The notes beneath the pieces were generated by a model that saw nothing but the letters and a program-made list of their open reading frames with translations, did not search any database and was not told where the DNA came from. Positions 31,749 through 41,945 of a DNA stretch of 64,000 bases are shown here, one piece after another (position 1 is the first letter of the stretch; every line of letters begins with the position of its first letter). Origin of the DNA: Aradus depressus (taxonomy: Eukaryota; Arthropoda; Insecta; Hemiptera; Aradidae); contig OY759216.1 of the NCBI GenBank assembly GCA_963662175.1, positions 36,783,087 through 36,847,086 on the forward strand, written 5' to 3'. Both the position numbers and the translations under genes were made by a program.

Positions 31749-31892
31749 CCATGTATATATAGTTAGTGAAATTAGACAATATATTAAATAAACAAGTTTT
31801 ATTTTATTTTTCAAGTCCATTTGAATTATTTCACAATATCTCTGCAATAATGTCAGTTTTCATTTCTCTAACAGGTCACTCCCAAATGATCA

Positions 31893-32470
31893 CGTTATAG
31901 AGAAGTTTCTCTTTATATCAAACCCAAACTATTGATAAGTGATATATACGAGTATTATATATATTGTACTTTTTTTTAAAGAAGTTTCTTTGTATATCAA
32001 ACCCAAAACCATAGAAAAGTGACATTATGAGAGAACTTGGCTCTTATTCATGTATTATACATATATTTATATTTATTTTATATAGTAGTTCCGCTGTATA
32101 TCAAATCCTAAACCACAGAAAAGTGACATTATGAGAGAACTTGGCTCTTATTCATGTATTATACATATATTTATATTTATTTTATATAGTAGTTCCGCTG
32201 TATATCAAACCCAAAACCATAGAAAAGTGACATTATGAGAGAACTTGGCTCTTATTCATGTATTATACATATATTTATATTTATTTTATATAGTAGTTCC
32301 GCTGTATATCAAACCCAAAACCATAGAAAAGTGACATTATGAGAGAACTTGGCTCTTATTCATGTATTATACATATATTTATATTTATTTTATATAGTAG
32401 TTCCGCTGTATATCAAATCCAAAACCACAGAAAAGTGATATTTATTTTATACATACTCGTATATATTTCG
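31893..32470 (+). repeat. Tandem array, 104-bp unit, about 5 copies
   Basis: AGTAGTTCCGCTGTATATC recurs at 32084, 32188, 32292 and 32396, exactly 104 bp apart. The central units are almost identical; the first and last are diverged, as in arrays homogenised from the middle. Confidence 0.95.
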
Positions 32471-33094
32471 TAGAGAAGTTTATTTTAAACCCAGATAGAT
32501 CTAATGACCCTTTGCACTAACATTTACAAAATCATATCTATCGTTAAGCCCTCAGGTAACCTCACCCACAAGCTGAATCTACTTAAACATGATCGCCTCA
32601 TCCTTGAATATGAACAGCGGTTTAGTTTTGATTGACATATCAATTTAAACTTTTGACAAACCTGTAGCCCTCATCGCTCCTTGTCACCTTCTTGAATATT
32701 ATAATTGACAGTGAAACTCTAAACTAAAACAGTGTGTGGGACTCGAACCACAGTTCACCTCCACTTTTTACCTAAAATCAGATTAAAAAATTATTACTCA
32801 TTTTTCGAAAACATTAAATGTGAATTTTGTGAAGAACAGAAGTTGTAGACATGTAAAAGTACACGGTTTAGAGAGAAAATATCTGATGTGACCATAACAG
32901 GACTTTCTTATACCAACCACGCTTACAGGTCACTCTCCATTCCCCTCCCCTTCCTCAAAAACATTTCATACTGACATTACTGGGAGTATGAAATGATTCT
33001 GTGAGCCGAATTGTTTTATAGTTTTTCATCAAAACAACCAATAATAAAATATATTTTATAATTCGTTGCTACGCGATGAAATGTAATCATTATT
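32471..33094. other. Unassigned stretch
   Basis: 32890-32945 (TGATGTGACCATAACAGGAC onward) resembles the short inverted element at 56226-56338. No gene was seen. Confidence 0.4.
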
Positions 33095-33105
33095 TTGACA
33101 TAAAT

Positions 33106-33433
33106 GGGAAGGGCGTCGGTAGCTCAGTGGTATGCGTGCTTGCCTTCTGAGCTGAAGATCGTGGGTTCGAAACCCGACCGAGGCCCTTAGTTTATTTTAT
33201 CTGGGAGGTAAAATAAACTTAAGTACGCAGTTCTTCGGATGGGACGTTAAGCGATGGTCCCGAGCCTGAACGATGTCAGGTACTCGTTAAAGGCCCCTGC
33301 CCTAGGTGAATAAAAAATTTAGGGCTCCCACAGTGGAATCGGGATCAAGCCCACCAGAGCGACGAATGAGTGCGCTGGTAGTAGGCGATATGACCTCGTA
33401 GTTAAACCCCGGGCATGAGTCATAATAACTAAC
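33106..33433 (+). mobile_element. Full-length SINE1 with 11-bp target duplication
   Basis: Flanked by TTGACATAAAT at 33095-33105 and 33434-33444. The head has TAGCTCAGTGGTATGCG and GGTTCGAAACCC. The tail is CATAATAACTAAC, not the CCTAA type. Confidence 0.93.
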
Positions 33434-33506
33434 TTGACATAAATTAATTTTATTTTTCATTGTTTGAGGCCTTATGACATTTGTCTTATTGATCCTAACT
33501 CAAATG

Positions 33507-33625
33507 GGATCTTTAACGAATCTGACATCGTATAGGCTTGGGACCATCTGCATAAGTCTAATCCAAAGGACCCTCAAGATAAAAAAACGTATGGACCTCG
33601 CCGGGTTTTGAACCCGCTATTTTGA
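33507..33625 (-). repeat. SINE1 remnant
   Basis: CTGACATCGTATAGGCTTGG and CGCCGGGTTTTGAACCCGC are inverted SINE1 segments; the outer head and the 3' end are missing. A 40-bp family B fragment precedes it (33455-33495). Confidence 0.65.
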
Positions 33626-34590
33626 GCAAAAAATCTCAAAAAATAGTTATTTTCCTAAAAAAAAATTCAAATTGTACCATCGCTCATTTTAGTATGAAGA
33701 AAAATTCCTCCTGTGACAAAACCTCAGATTCCATATTTTCCTGTTCCCCCCAGTGGTAGACAATGAAAGGTCGTTACATCATAGAAAATATCACATTTGA
33801 GAAATGTTATTTCTCAGATGAAACGTTGAAAGGTATCTCGTGGTAATATTAGAACGAGATATAATCTGGTTAGTGAATGGTGGGATAAAATTTGAGGAAA
33901 AGCCGCGAGGAAAAGCCCCTGAAAAGTATCTAAATTACATCTTTTATATTCACCTTGGAGAATATCGGCCTTATTAAACACTCGGGGTAGACCCTGTGAT
34001 GGAACGGTTTTAATGAAATTATTAACTGATTAAGTATCATTTTGAGAACATCCCTGAAAGACTTTTCATTCCTCTTCAACAAAGGGAAATTGAGAAAATT
34101 TAATATTAAAATTTTGAAAGCCCTAGGTCTGCGTTAATTCAAATTGAAGGGAATAGAAAAAGGTCATACCAAAATTCTATTCTTGAGCCACTATCTAAAA
34201 AAGGATATTCGGTGTCCCGTCATTTTATTGCATAAACAGTAGACCTATGGTTTTGTTCAAAACCATAGAAAAAAGTAAATTCAATAAGTAGGGGAGATAA
34301 GTATGTTTTGGCTCAATGGCAAATGCGCAAGATGGCGGCACTCCCCCACCCTTCCTCCACCACCCTCCTCCCTCCACGCCCTCTCCCCTCCTCCTCCCCT
34401 GTATTTGAATCATTTTCCCATCTCAATACGTTTCCGCTCTCTCTCTAAACCCATTACTTTTAATTTTTATCCCACCCCTCGCCTATGCCCCTAAATTTTT
34501 TTAATTAGCCCACAAGCGCTTCCAAGCTTCTATAATTGCAATTAATATTTATATTAAGCAGCTTGAGTAGACTTCTTAAAGGAAAAAAAT
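33626..34590. other. Unassigned stretch with a C-rich patch
   Basis: 34330-34400 is CCT/CCA-rich and gives proline-rich ORFs on both strands. I regard these as composition artefacts. Confidence 0.4.
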
Positions 34591-34596
34591 ATCTTG

Positions 34597-34652
34597 ACCT
34601 TACGGGAAATCGAACCCGCCTTCTTTGCCTTGAGAGGCTGACTCGCTATTTA
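34597..34652 (-). repeat. tRNA-like fragment, probably a SINE head
   Basis: The minus strand reads TAGCGAGTCAGCCTCTCAAG, then GGCGGGTTCGATTTCCCGT, an A-box/B-box pair with a good T-arm. The acceptor stem is not closed, so a functional tRNA gene is unlikely. Confidence 0.4.
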
Positions 34653-34689
34653 TTTATTTATTCATTACATTATTGAAAAACACTAATTT

Positions 34690-35035
34690 ATCGCAAGGAA
34701 AAATAATTCGGACAGCCGTCGAAAAATCGTATTATATATAAAATGTGCCTTTCAATTATCTCTATAATTTTTATTTGAAGAGATTTTCAATTAGGTCATA
34801 AATACAAACAGTTTCTAGTAGGATTTAATTTGGTCCCGAAGTTAAGTTGTTTTATTTTAATTGGTCAAAATTTAATCAGATCTAAGTTAGCAATGATTTA
34901 GAGAGCTCAAAAATTTCTGATCACACCATTCATCAAAGTCACACAGATACAGCAAAAATCATCAAAATTCCGTAGAAAACTAGATCACGGATTTTTGATC
35001 AATTACAATACTTTCTAATATTAGAGATATTAGAA
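34690..35035 (+). repeat. Family B repeat, truncated
   Basis: TCGAAAAATCGTATTATATA, CAATTAGGTCATAAATAC and GATCAATTACAATACTTTC are in order. Confidence 0.7.
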
Positions 35036-35565
35036 AGACTTTTAAAAATTATTTTGTTTGTTTTATATGTTAACCGGAAAAAATATCGAAGTACAATGGG
35101 AATTAATCAAAACTTTACATATAACATCGTTGGCATGTACATAACGTAAAAAAAATGGAATTGGAAGAAAAATGTAGTATGTTTTGTAGCCGTATTGGAA
35201 AATTCATTTTGGAGAGAAGACGTTAAGTGTCAGAAAGGGGTTGGAATGAAAATGGGGTTTTATCCCACAGTTTTCATGCTCACTGGTTTTTCTTTCTTTT
35301 CTTCATTTGTTCTCTTTCTATCATCTAAGGGAAAGAATTCTTTCTTGAAAAAACAAAAGGAAAAGGGCCCTGATTTCGACATTGAAGAAGGAAAAATAAA
35401 TGTCTTATGTATTGATAAATTTTTTTGGGTCCCAAGAATTTATTAGAATCTATTTAGCAAATTAATAATGATAAGAATATATATTTTTTTCAGAGGGCTG
35501 ATTGTGTCACCGCGGCGAGAGTAGGCCTATTGTGTGCTGATATGATAAGAATATAAAAAAAGTCG
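35036..35565. other. Unassigned stretch
   Basis: An 83-codon ORF (35195-35446) has a hydrophobic centre but starts at TTG and lacks support. GTCACCGCGGCGAGAGTAGG near 35506 resembles 5252-5275. Confidence 0.3.
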
Positions 35566-35568
35566 TTT

Positions 35569-35775
35569 AATTCCGGCATTTCTTCCAGAGGTGTCTTTTT
35601 CTTCTTATTTATTTATTTTTTTCTGACAATATCTCGGGACTCTTGCAAGTCCCTTCTTCCGGTCACTATGAACGTTCATACGTTCGGAAGAAGGGACTTG
35701 GAAGAGTCCCGAAATATTGTCAGAAAAAAATAAATAAATAAATAAGAAGACACTTTTGGAAGAAATGCCGGAATG
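35569..35775. repeat. Inverted repeat with about 90-bp imperfect arms
   Basis: Outer ends TTCCGGCATTTCTTCC and its inverse; inner arms contain GGGACT/AGTCCC hairpins, then CCCGAAATATTGTCAG. The arrangement GGAAGA, hairpin, GAAA, ATAT resembles the hammerhead-like cores nearby, but the CTGANGA box is mutated (CGGAAGA). Confidence 0.7.
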
Positions 35776-35824
35776 GAACAACAGTGGAACATCCCAGAGA
35801 AGTTTAAGCAACATAAAAAAAATC

Positions 35825-36095
35825 TTCGGACAATACCCGGCAATGTACTTCCCCAGAACGAATTAATCAATTAATTTTTTCTCCGAATACATTATTTGCG
35901 TTTTGTGTCGATATAGTGGAAATATTAATAAATAAAATTAAAAAGATGATTTATAAAGCACTTATACTGTCTAATTCCACAAACATATACATAAACCTTG
36001 TGCTGACGATGGCGTAATCCGAAAACTATTAATTTTAATAATTAACTTTTTGCTCTAAAACCAGTCAACCTTTAGCGCTAATATTCAACAGAGTA
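35825..36095 (+). repeat. Family A repeat interrupted by a family D tail
   Basis: The left part ends AATTAATCAATTAATTTTTT. At about 35925-36040 lies ACTGTCTAATTCCAC and a decayed core TGCTGACGATGGCGTAATCC-GAAA. Family A resumes with GCTCTAAAACCAGTCAACC. Confidence 0.6.
36003..36023 (+). ncRNA. Decayed hammerhead-like core, family D
   Basis: CTGACGA (36003-36009), a two-pair remnant of the hairpin, and GAA (36021-36023). The palindrome is lost. Confidence 0.3.
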
Positions 36096-36239
36096 CACAA
36101 AGCTACATAATAGGGTGAAATAATAATGGGATCTATTATGAGCATATATCCAGGATGCATCCTGCAGTCAACATGATGTAAAACTTTTGCAGTTATTGAC
36201 TGCAATAAGTCTGTCCTATGCGTCCATGGATTATGTCTA

Positions 36240-36498
36240 ATTTCATATTTCCTCTGAAGAGTGTGCTGGGGAGGATGTTGATGAGGTGGGAGGAGGTCCA
36301 GAGATCCAAGAAGTTGCCTGTAGGACTCTCATAGAACCTAGAGATAATGAAGAAGGGAGACCTCTCAAGGACCTCTTCTGGATAAGGACATCTTCCTCAT
36401 CTTTCTATCCTCTTCCATATTCCATCCCCATCTATATCACTCCGTCTCTTCCAGCCAGCTCCTTTATATTCTTCAAAAGAAAACCGTTTACTTTTTAG
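36240..36498 (+). other. Open stretch of uncertain status
   Basis: Open for 86 codons after a pyrimidine-rich run ending in AG at 36259-36260. It begins acidic (EECAGEDVDEVGGG) and ends hydrophobic. No domain is recognised. Possibly an exon, more likely chance in a CT-rich strip. Confidence 0.2.
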
Positions 36499-36791
36499 GC
36501 TTCTTTGGGGAGCTTATAGATTTCTTTCTTTCATGACAATATTTCTAAGCTATTACTCCACTTCCTTTGTGACGTGAGGATATCAATATAGAGGCTGAAC
36601 AATATATCGTTAAGGTTTTTTGCATAATGTAGTTAGTTATTGTGACTCATGCCCCGGGCTTTTAACTTCGAGGTCATATCGCCTACTACCAGAGCGCTCT
36701 TTTGTCGTTCTGGTGAATAAGAGACCGCCAAAACTTCTATTCACCTAGGGTAGGGGTATTTAATGAGTACCTGACAACGTACAGGATCGGG

Positions 36792-38199
36792 TGTGATGTA
36801 TAAAAAATACAAACATTCAAATTATTAATACTATTAAATTAACGATACTTATTAGTATAAAATAAAATCCAAGAAGCAACTAAATTAGTGAATAATAATA
36901 TGAATGCATTTTGTTTTAAAACAACCTATGAATAAAAAAACAAAACACGACCATCAGCTGTTATTAATTAGTGTAGAAGAGTTGAGGTCTGAGTTGAGAT
37001 GGAGTGAGAGTATAGGCTTAAAGTGTGGAGAACTAAGTTGTAGTGAATTGATTGTGATTAATTGGAGTTTTAATTGAAATAGATGCACAAAGAAGGTACT
37101 TTAATTTATTAATATGATTTATATGGCCTAAAATAACTTAAATTTGAAGAATGGCCAGTATTTAGAAAGAAAAGGGACTAAAACATAAATGTAAAAATTA
37201 GCTTGCAAGATTTCTTTTTGTAGATAATTTGATTTTTTTTTTATCACTTAGTTATTAATTTTATTATGTAGTTTAAGTAAATAAACCAAATTATTTGTTC
37301 TCTAAATTCTATGCTATTCATTTTCCCTGTTGGCCCAGTAAGATAATTTGAGAACCTTTGTGTTAAGTCGCGAGTTGAGTGTGGGTGAATTCGGGAACAC
37401 GCCGAGACAATCGATAGGAGTCGGCGGGACTCTTGAACTACATGAGTCAGTAAGCAGTTGGGCACCACGCGGGGTGGACTGAGTTGGTTGAGTTGGCTGT
37501 TACCACGCGGGTATAAAGTCAGTCGTCTCTTAACAACGAGAGGGACCAGTTGGTCGCCACGCGGGGTGGACTGAGAGTCTGGGTCGAGCCAGCACGCGGT
37601 GTGCGGAATGGATTCGTCCTTATTACCACGCGGGTATAAGGTGAGTCGTTAGTTACCATGCGGAAGTGAGTTGGTTATTACCACGCGGGTATAAAGTGAG
37701 TCGTCTGTTACCAAGCACAGTAAGTGAGTGACTTGTGTAGTTCCCAAGCGGTATGGGACTTATTATTGAACAACTGACTCTGTGTTCGTTACCACGCGGT
37801 TTTGTAATAAGGGTGTTGACCAAATAAATATATCTGTTGCTCTACTCTAAGTTCTCATTAACCTGTACCCAAACCCATCACTTTGGATTAGATTTAATAT
37901 TTTTGAAAAATTTAGAAAATAATATGGCATCTCCTTAGAAATCCAAATGAAAACTTTGTTAATTGATTTTTTTTAAAATTACGTTCATTTTCTTAAAAAT
38001 TGCACGTCTTGAACTTTGATATTTAATATTAGGACCCTTTTCGGAAACTACTGTAGAAATCAAAATTTAGTAAAAGACCAGTTATAAAATTTCTACAGGA
38101 AATGTGGTAATTTATTGTTTATTTAATCATTATAAATTGTATTAATTCATTTCTTATTTATATATTTATAAATTATTTAACAATAATCATAATATCACA
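36792..38199 (+). mobile_element. Older solo LTR of the 26-31 kb LTR family
   Basis: Starts TGTGATGTATAAA and ends AATATCACA. It shares CCCTGTTG(G/T)CCCAGTA, AAATTGCACGTCTT, ACTACTGTAGAAATCAAAAT and TTTCTACAGGAAATGTGGTA with the young LTRs. Without the nested insert it is about 883 bp. Clearly diverged, so an older insertion resolved by LTR-LTR recombination. Confidence 0.88.
37361..37880 (+). mobile_element. Solo LTR of a second family, nested
   Basis: 520 bp, TGTTAAGTCGCG to CCCAAACCCATCA, flanked by CTTTG at 37356-37360 and 37881-37885. Joining the flanks restores ACCTTTGGATTAGA, which is exactly the sequence in the young LTRs. Contains about ten ACCACGCGG-like motifs and AATAAA near 37823. 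Confidence 0.9.
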
Positions 38200-38332
38200 C
38201 GGGACCATAGCTTAACGTTCCATCCAGGTTTTTTCACCTCCCAGATAAAAAACCTAAGGAGCTCGGCAGGGTTTCGAACCCGCGATCTTGAGCTCAGTAG
38301 GCTAACACTACTTCTGAGCTACCGGCTCCCTA

Positions 38333-38890
38333 TGCCCTTGAAATTTTCAATTTTAATTTTGGCTCAGACTCTCTCATCTTTGCTACTGTCTCTCACTTAC
38401 ACCCCTGCATTCTTTATTTTCATTTCAGTTCAGCTCTCATCATGGTGATGACATCACCTAAACCACATTCCCTCCAGTACTTTTTAATTCAGACCCACTC
38501 GCTCTCTGATAACACTTTCTTCAATGTTTCACAATTTTGTTTATGAGCTCACTAATCAAATTGATCTCTAGCTGCTGGCAGGTTCACTCAAAAAAACATA
38601 TATACACAAGGGTTCTGGTGCGGCCCATTCTGAAGAAATAAGGTTGAAATGGATAGTATATGGAATGGCTGAGATATATATTTACTGTCCAGGAATCATT
38701 GAAGGCCACCAACGGATTTGGAGCAAGAAATCAGTTTAGTGGAGATTGTGCACTCAATTAAATGTTAGTGAAGAGAAGCAGAAGGCCGAGATACGGAGGC
38801 CCATCATAGATCCATCTCGGCTAAATTCGGCTCCTCCTCCAACTCCAACAATTTTTATAGTTAAAATTATACTTAAATTTTTTTTGTAAT
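38333..38890. other. Unassigned stretch
   Basis: No gene or shared repeat was recognised. Confidence 0.35.
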
Positions 38891-38894
38891 TCAT

Positions 38895-39054
38895 AAAAAA
38901 GTCGTCGCTGAATCAACGGCAATGTAATTCCCCAAAACGAATTGAATATAATTAAATTCCTCTCCCTCCAAAGCCAATCGACCGTTTGGGCTAAAACGCA
39001 ATATTTGACTTACATAATGGCTTCTGAATGCTCATACTAAATTTCGTGTTGTTG
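38895..39054 (+). repeat. Family A repeat copy
   Basis: AGTCGTCGCTGAATCAACGG, then CTCCCTCCAAAGCCAATCGA and CATACTAAATTTCGTGTTG, ending at the LINE boundary. Confidence 0.75.
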
Positions 39055-39595
39055 TTTCACTAAAGAAGTTCAATAAGTGACATGTTTGGTAGAAAACAAT
39101 TTTCCTATAGGACAAATAGACCCATAGAACTGGTCTTGCATGGTGCTGTTGCCTCGTATTACTGTAGACGCAATATGCCTTTAGGAGCAGATATTGATGA
39201 GCCCTTACGCCTAGCCCTGGAGCAGAAGGTGAGCAGACAATCCAGACCAGAGCGTTGCAAGGACATTGCTCAGGAATGAATAGTGAAAAAATGGCCACAA
39301 TGCATACTTTCCGGGTGTCCGCCTCGACTCGACGTAGTTCAGCCTGACCACTGAATGTCCCAGATATTATCAACTCACGGAGACTTTAACTCCTTTAGGA
39401 GGAAGAACAGCCCAAATTGTTCATGTGGGGGCATCGAGACTGCAGAACATGTAGTCCTCGACTGCCCGCTGTATGACCATGCCAGGGTGGAGTTGATTCG
39501 CGGGAAGCAGAAAAAGCGCTCCCCGCCCCCCCCCCCCCCCCCTGACACGACGGGTAATGTTGCACAAAAGTAAGGTGCACTAGAAACAATAAAGA
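39055..39595 (+). pseudogene. R1-like LINE, 3' half of ORF2 decayed
   Basis: Two overlapping open pieces. The first (39079-39279) reads HGAVASYYCRRNMPLG and EPLRLALEQKVSRQSRPERC, then a stop. The second (39355-39573) reads LSTHGDFNS and NCSCGGIETAEHVVLDCPLY in another frame. A C17 run interrupts it at 39526-39542 and the 3' UTR GTAATGTTGCACAAAAG follows. Same family as 22687-23239 but older. Confidence 0.85.
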
Positions 39596-39599
39596 GAAA

Positions 39600-39965
39600 T
39601 AATAGGAACAAATAGTATAGAAAAACGAGTTTCAAAACAACAGTTTAAACAGTTTTTCGCAAACCTGGCGCTCTTAGAAAGATCGTATGGTATATAAAAT
39701 GGGCCTTTGAACAACATTTGTATAAGAAAATTTTGATGAACATAAGGGGTATTTTGTGAGATGTACTTAGGCCCAAAAGTAAAATAGTCTAAGGATTTCG
39801 GCCAAAATCTGATCCAACTTAGCACATGTGACAAATTCATTTCAAATTTCAGATTTGTAAGTACAATTGTTTTTGAGTTAGAGCGTACAAAACGTGTTCA
39901 TCGGACCTTGAAGCGTCTAATAGCGTTGAAAACTCAAACTGAGATTATCGCAAAGAAAGTCTAAA
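39600..39965 (+). repeat. Family B repeat, truncated
   Basis: GAGTTTCAAAACAACAG, GATCGTATGGTATATAAAAT, TTAGCACATGTGACAAATTC and GTACAATTGTTTTTGAG are in order. Confidence 0.75.
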
Positions 39966-40258
39966 TGATTACTCTTCAACTTTAAGCAAGTATCTGTTAG
40001 CTTTATTAGTTTCTATAAAATCCTCTAGGGATCAGAAAAACAGCCTTTTACAAAAGGATACCATTTTGGGGTTGTCGACCTAAGAACCAAAGAGGCCCAA
40101 TCGGGGAAGATAGGAAAGAACATTGGGCTATAAACCGACCGCATTGAGCTCACCTGTTTTTCTCACCACCTATAGAAACCCCAATTTCACACACCAGATA
40201 AATTGTTACCTACACCTGTTCCTCAATCATGTTTCTTTGTAGGCATAGTAAAAAAAAA

Positions 40259-40604
40259 GAGGGCGCCGGTAGCTCAGTGGTATGCGTGCTTGACTTCTGA
40301 GCTCAAGGTCGTGGGTTCGTAGCCCGACCGAGGCCCTTAGTTTATTTTATTTGGGAGGTAAAATAAACTTAAGCACGCCGTCCTTCGGATGGGACGTTAA
40401 GCGATGGTCCCGAGCCTGTACGATGTCAGGTACTCGTTAAAGACCCCTAGCCTAGATGAATAAAAATTTAGGGTAGGCAAAATTTAGGACTCCCACAGTA
40501 GAGTCGGGCTCATGTCCACCAGAGTGACGAAAGAGCGCTCTGGTAGTAGGCGATATGACCTCGTAGTTAAAGCCCGGGCATGAGTCATAAAACCTAACCT
40601 AACC
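40259..40604 (+). mobile_element. Full-length SINE1 with 13-bp target duplication
   Basis: 346 bp, flanked by TAGTA followed by eight A (40246-40258 and from 40605). The tail is AAAACCTAACCTAACC. Nearly identical to 15185-15530, including the unusual TTCGTAGCC B-box. Confidence 0.95.
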
Positions 40605-40957
40605 TAGTAAAAAAAAAAAAAAAAAAATGATTCAATAGAACAAATTAATGAATTCTACACATTTTAGCTGTGGCAGTCTGGAAATTTAATTAGGAGCTGA
40701 GGATTGGTAAACATGTTAATCTGGTGGAAACGCAACACCGAATTTCTAACCAATTTCTTCGTATAGTTTTTTTTTTTTTTTTGCCTTATTTACGATGCAT
40801 ATCAGCCATGACTCTTATAATGGTGTTTTACCTAATTATTTACGACATCCATGGCTCCAGGAGGAAGTTTTATTTACTAAATAAATCTCAATCCCGGACG
40901 GGATTCGAACCCGCAAACCAAGGTGAGACCATGCGACGAAAGCCCTACGCTCTAGGG

Positions 40958-41643
40958 CAGTGATCGTCAAATTTTTAAGCGACTGAGCCAACAAAGTAGG
41001 GAGGGGAGGGGTGGGGAGGGGGGGGGGGGGGGGTATTATACATGTTTTTGTTTAAATCACACAGTTGTTTATTACCTATAAATATACATTTCTAGTTTAT
41101 ATTAAATCTAATCAAATGCAATTTCTAACATTGCAATTAATAGCATAAGAATTTATATAACAAAATATTTGCATTAGAAAAACATAGTTCAATGTGAGGG
41201 GTGGCACTCTTTTTTGTCATCAACAATTCTTTTAATGTTAGGCTCATATGTTGTAGCAGCCATTCGAATGCAGTTGTCCAATATTCATCAGTCAACCGGT
41301 TACTGTACTTGTTTTTAAAGAATTTCATACTGGAAAATGAAATCTCACACAGATATGTTGAGGTGAACGTTTGCCTTCACTCGTAAACCAACCTGAACCA
41401 AAATTGGATATTTTTGCTTAGGACCAAAAGGCCAAATATTTTCATTCAATCGCCATTATTAGAACAGTAACCGTGGAAATAAAATAACCTGCACTCACGA
41501 TCACACAACAGACACTGACTGACAGACGCGTGGGTCGCGTAGTGGGGATGAGTAGTGCTGATTAGCCAACCCAAGCGCTGAGTCTGAAATTTCCCCGCGA
41601 GCTACCAAAAATTTCCCTGCGAGCTACGGTTTGGCGACCACTG
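40958..41643 (-). mobile_element. Short hAT element with 8-bp target duplication
   Basis: Ends CAGTGATCGTCAAA and, inverted, CAGTGGTCGCCAAACC; CTCTAGGG at 40950-40957 and 41644-41651. Both the CAGTG ends and the 8-bp duplication are hAT hallmarks. 686 bp, so most of the transposase is deleted. Contains G16 at 41018-41033. Confidence 0.92.
41137..41376 (-). pseudogene. hAT transposase, C-terminal dimerisation remnant
   Basis: The minus strand, open for 79 codons, reads TFTSTYLCEISFSSMKFFKN, then KYSNRLTDEYW. The S-x-Y-x-C-E-x-x-F-S-x-x ... K-x-(R/S)-N-R-L pattern is the hATC dimerisation region found at the end of hAT transposases of the ZBED/GTF2IRD2-like type. No catalytic domain or BED finger remains; a stop precedes it. 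Confidence 0.82.
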
Positions 41644-41699
41644 CTCTAGGGTATAGTTAGGGAAGTAAAAATGAAATTTTCATCTCCGTATTGTTTCTG

Positions 41700-41795
41700 T
41701 AATCTTCCCATAGGCTCAATTCCGTAATCTTCCTGTTATCTCTTTATAAGCTCAATTCCTAATCTCCCTAAAGGCTCAATTCCATTATCTCCTCA
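41700..41795 (+). repeat. Short degenerate tandem repeat
   Basis: AGGCTCAATTCCGTAATCTT, AAGCTCAATTCCTAATCT and AGGCTCAATTCCATTATCT occur in succession. Confidence 0.6.
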
Positions 41796-41799
41796 TAGG

Positions 41800-41945
41800 T
41801 TCTCCGATACTGGTGGGTGTCGTCCTTATTGGCAATTTGAACATACATATTCCATACATTCATTACTTCAGCAGTTATCAGGGTTTTGAAGTTGAACCTC
41901 TTTTCCCTTTTGCCGATTTGGCTGAAAATATATAGGTGTTCTGTC
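41800..41945 (+). repeat. Family A internal monomers
   Basis: GGTGTCGTCCTTATTGG and TTGCCGATTTGGCTGAAAA, about 110 bp apart. Confidence 0.65.

Larger units (their letters stand above)
31581..31820. repeat. Perfect palindrome, 117-bp arms, family D
   Basis: 31581-31697 and 31704-31820 are exact reverse complements with a 6-nt spacer (ATAAGA). Each arm carries a hammerhead-like core, so two face each other. AATAAA-rich tails lie at the outer ends. Confidence 0.95.
36636..38332 (-). mobile_element. SINE1 copy split by a nested solo LTR
   Basis: The 3' part (36636-36791, GCCCGGGCT...TACAGGATCGGG) and the head part (38200-38332, CGGGACCATAGCTTAACG to GAGCTACCGGCTCCC) are one SINE1 once the insert is removed. 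CGGG at 36788-36791 and 38200-38203 is the insert's target duplication. Confidence 0.9.
40757..41660 (-). mobile_element. SINE2 copy split by a hAT element
   Basis: Inverted SINE2: T-rich tail at 40771-40785, ACGACATCCATGGCTCC body, CGGGATTCGAACCCGC B-box and GCCCTACGCTCTAGGG near the 5' end, where the hAT element has inserted. Confidence 0.8.

Noticed and set aside
19353..31820. Presence of a Penelope reverse transcriptase
   Set aside because: No GIY-YIG or Penelope-type reverse transcriptase motif was found in any frame of the window, so only the terminal motifs are claimed.
31893..32470. Regular repeats resembling a CRISPR array
   Set aside because: The whole 104-bp unit is repeated with no unique spacers, and the surroundings are animal DNA.
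33106..33185. Functional tRNA gene
   Set aside because: Good A and B boxes, but the acceptor and anticodon stems do not close and the same head occurs in many SINE1 copies.
34303..34494. Proline-rich protein ORF
   Set aside because: A CCT/CCA-rich low-complexity strip gives open frames on both strands; no splice or start support.
35195..35446. Membrane-protein-like ORF
   Set aside because: TTG start, no splice sites, hydrophobic stretch comes from a T-rich run.
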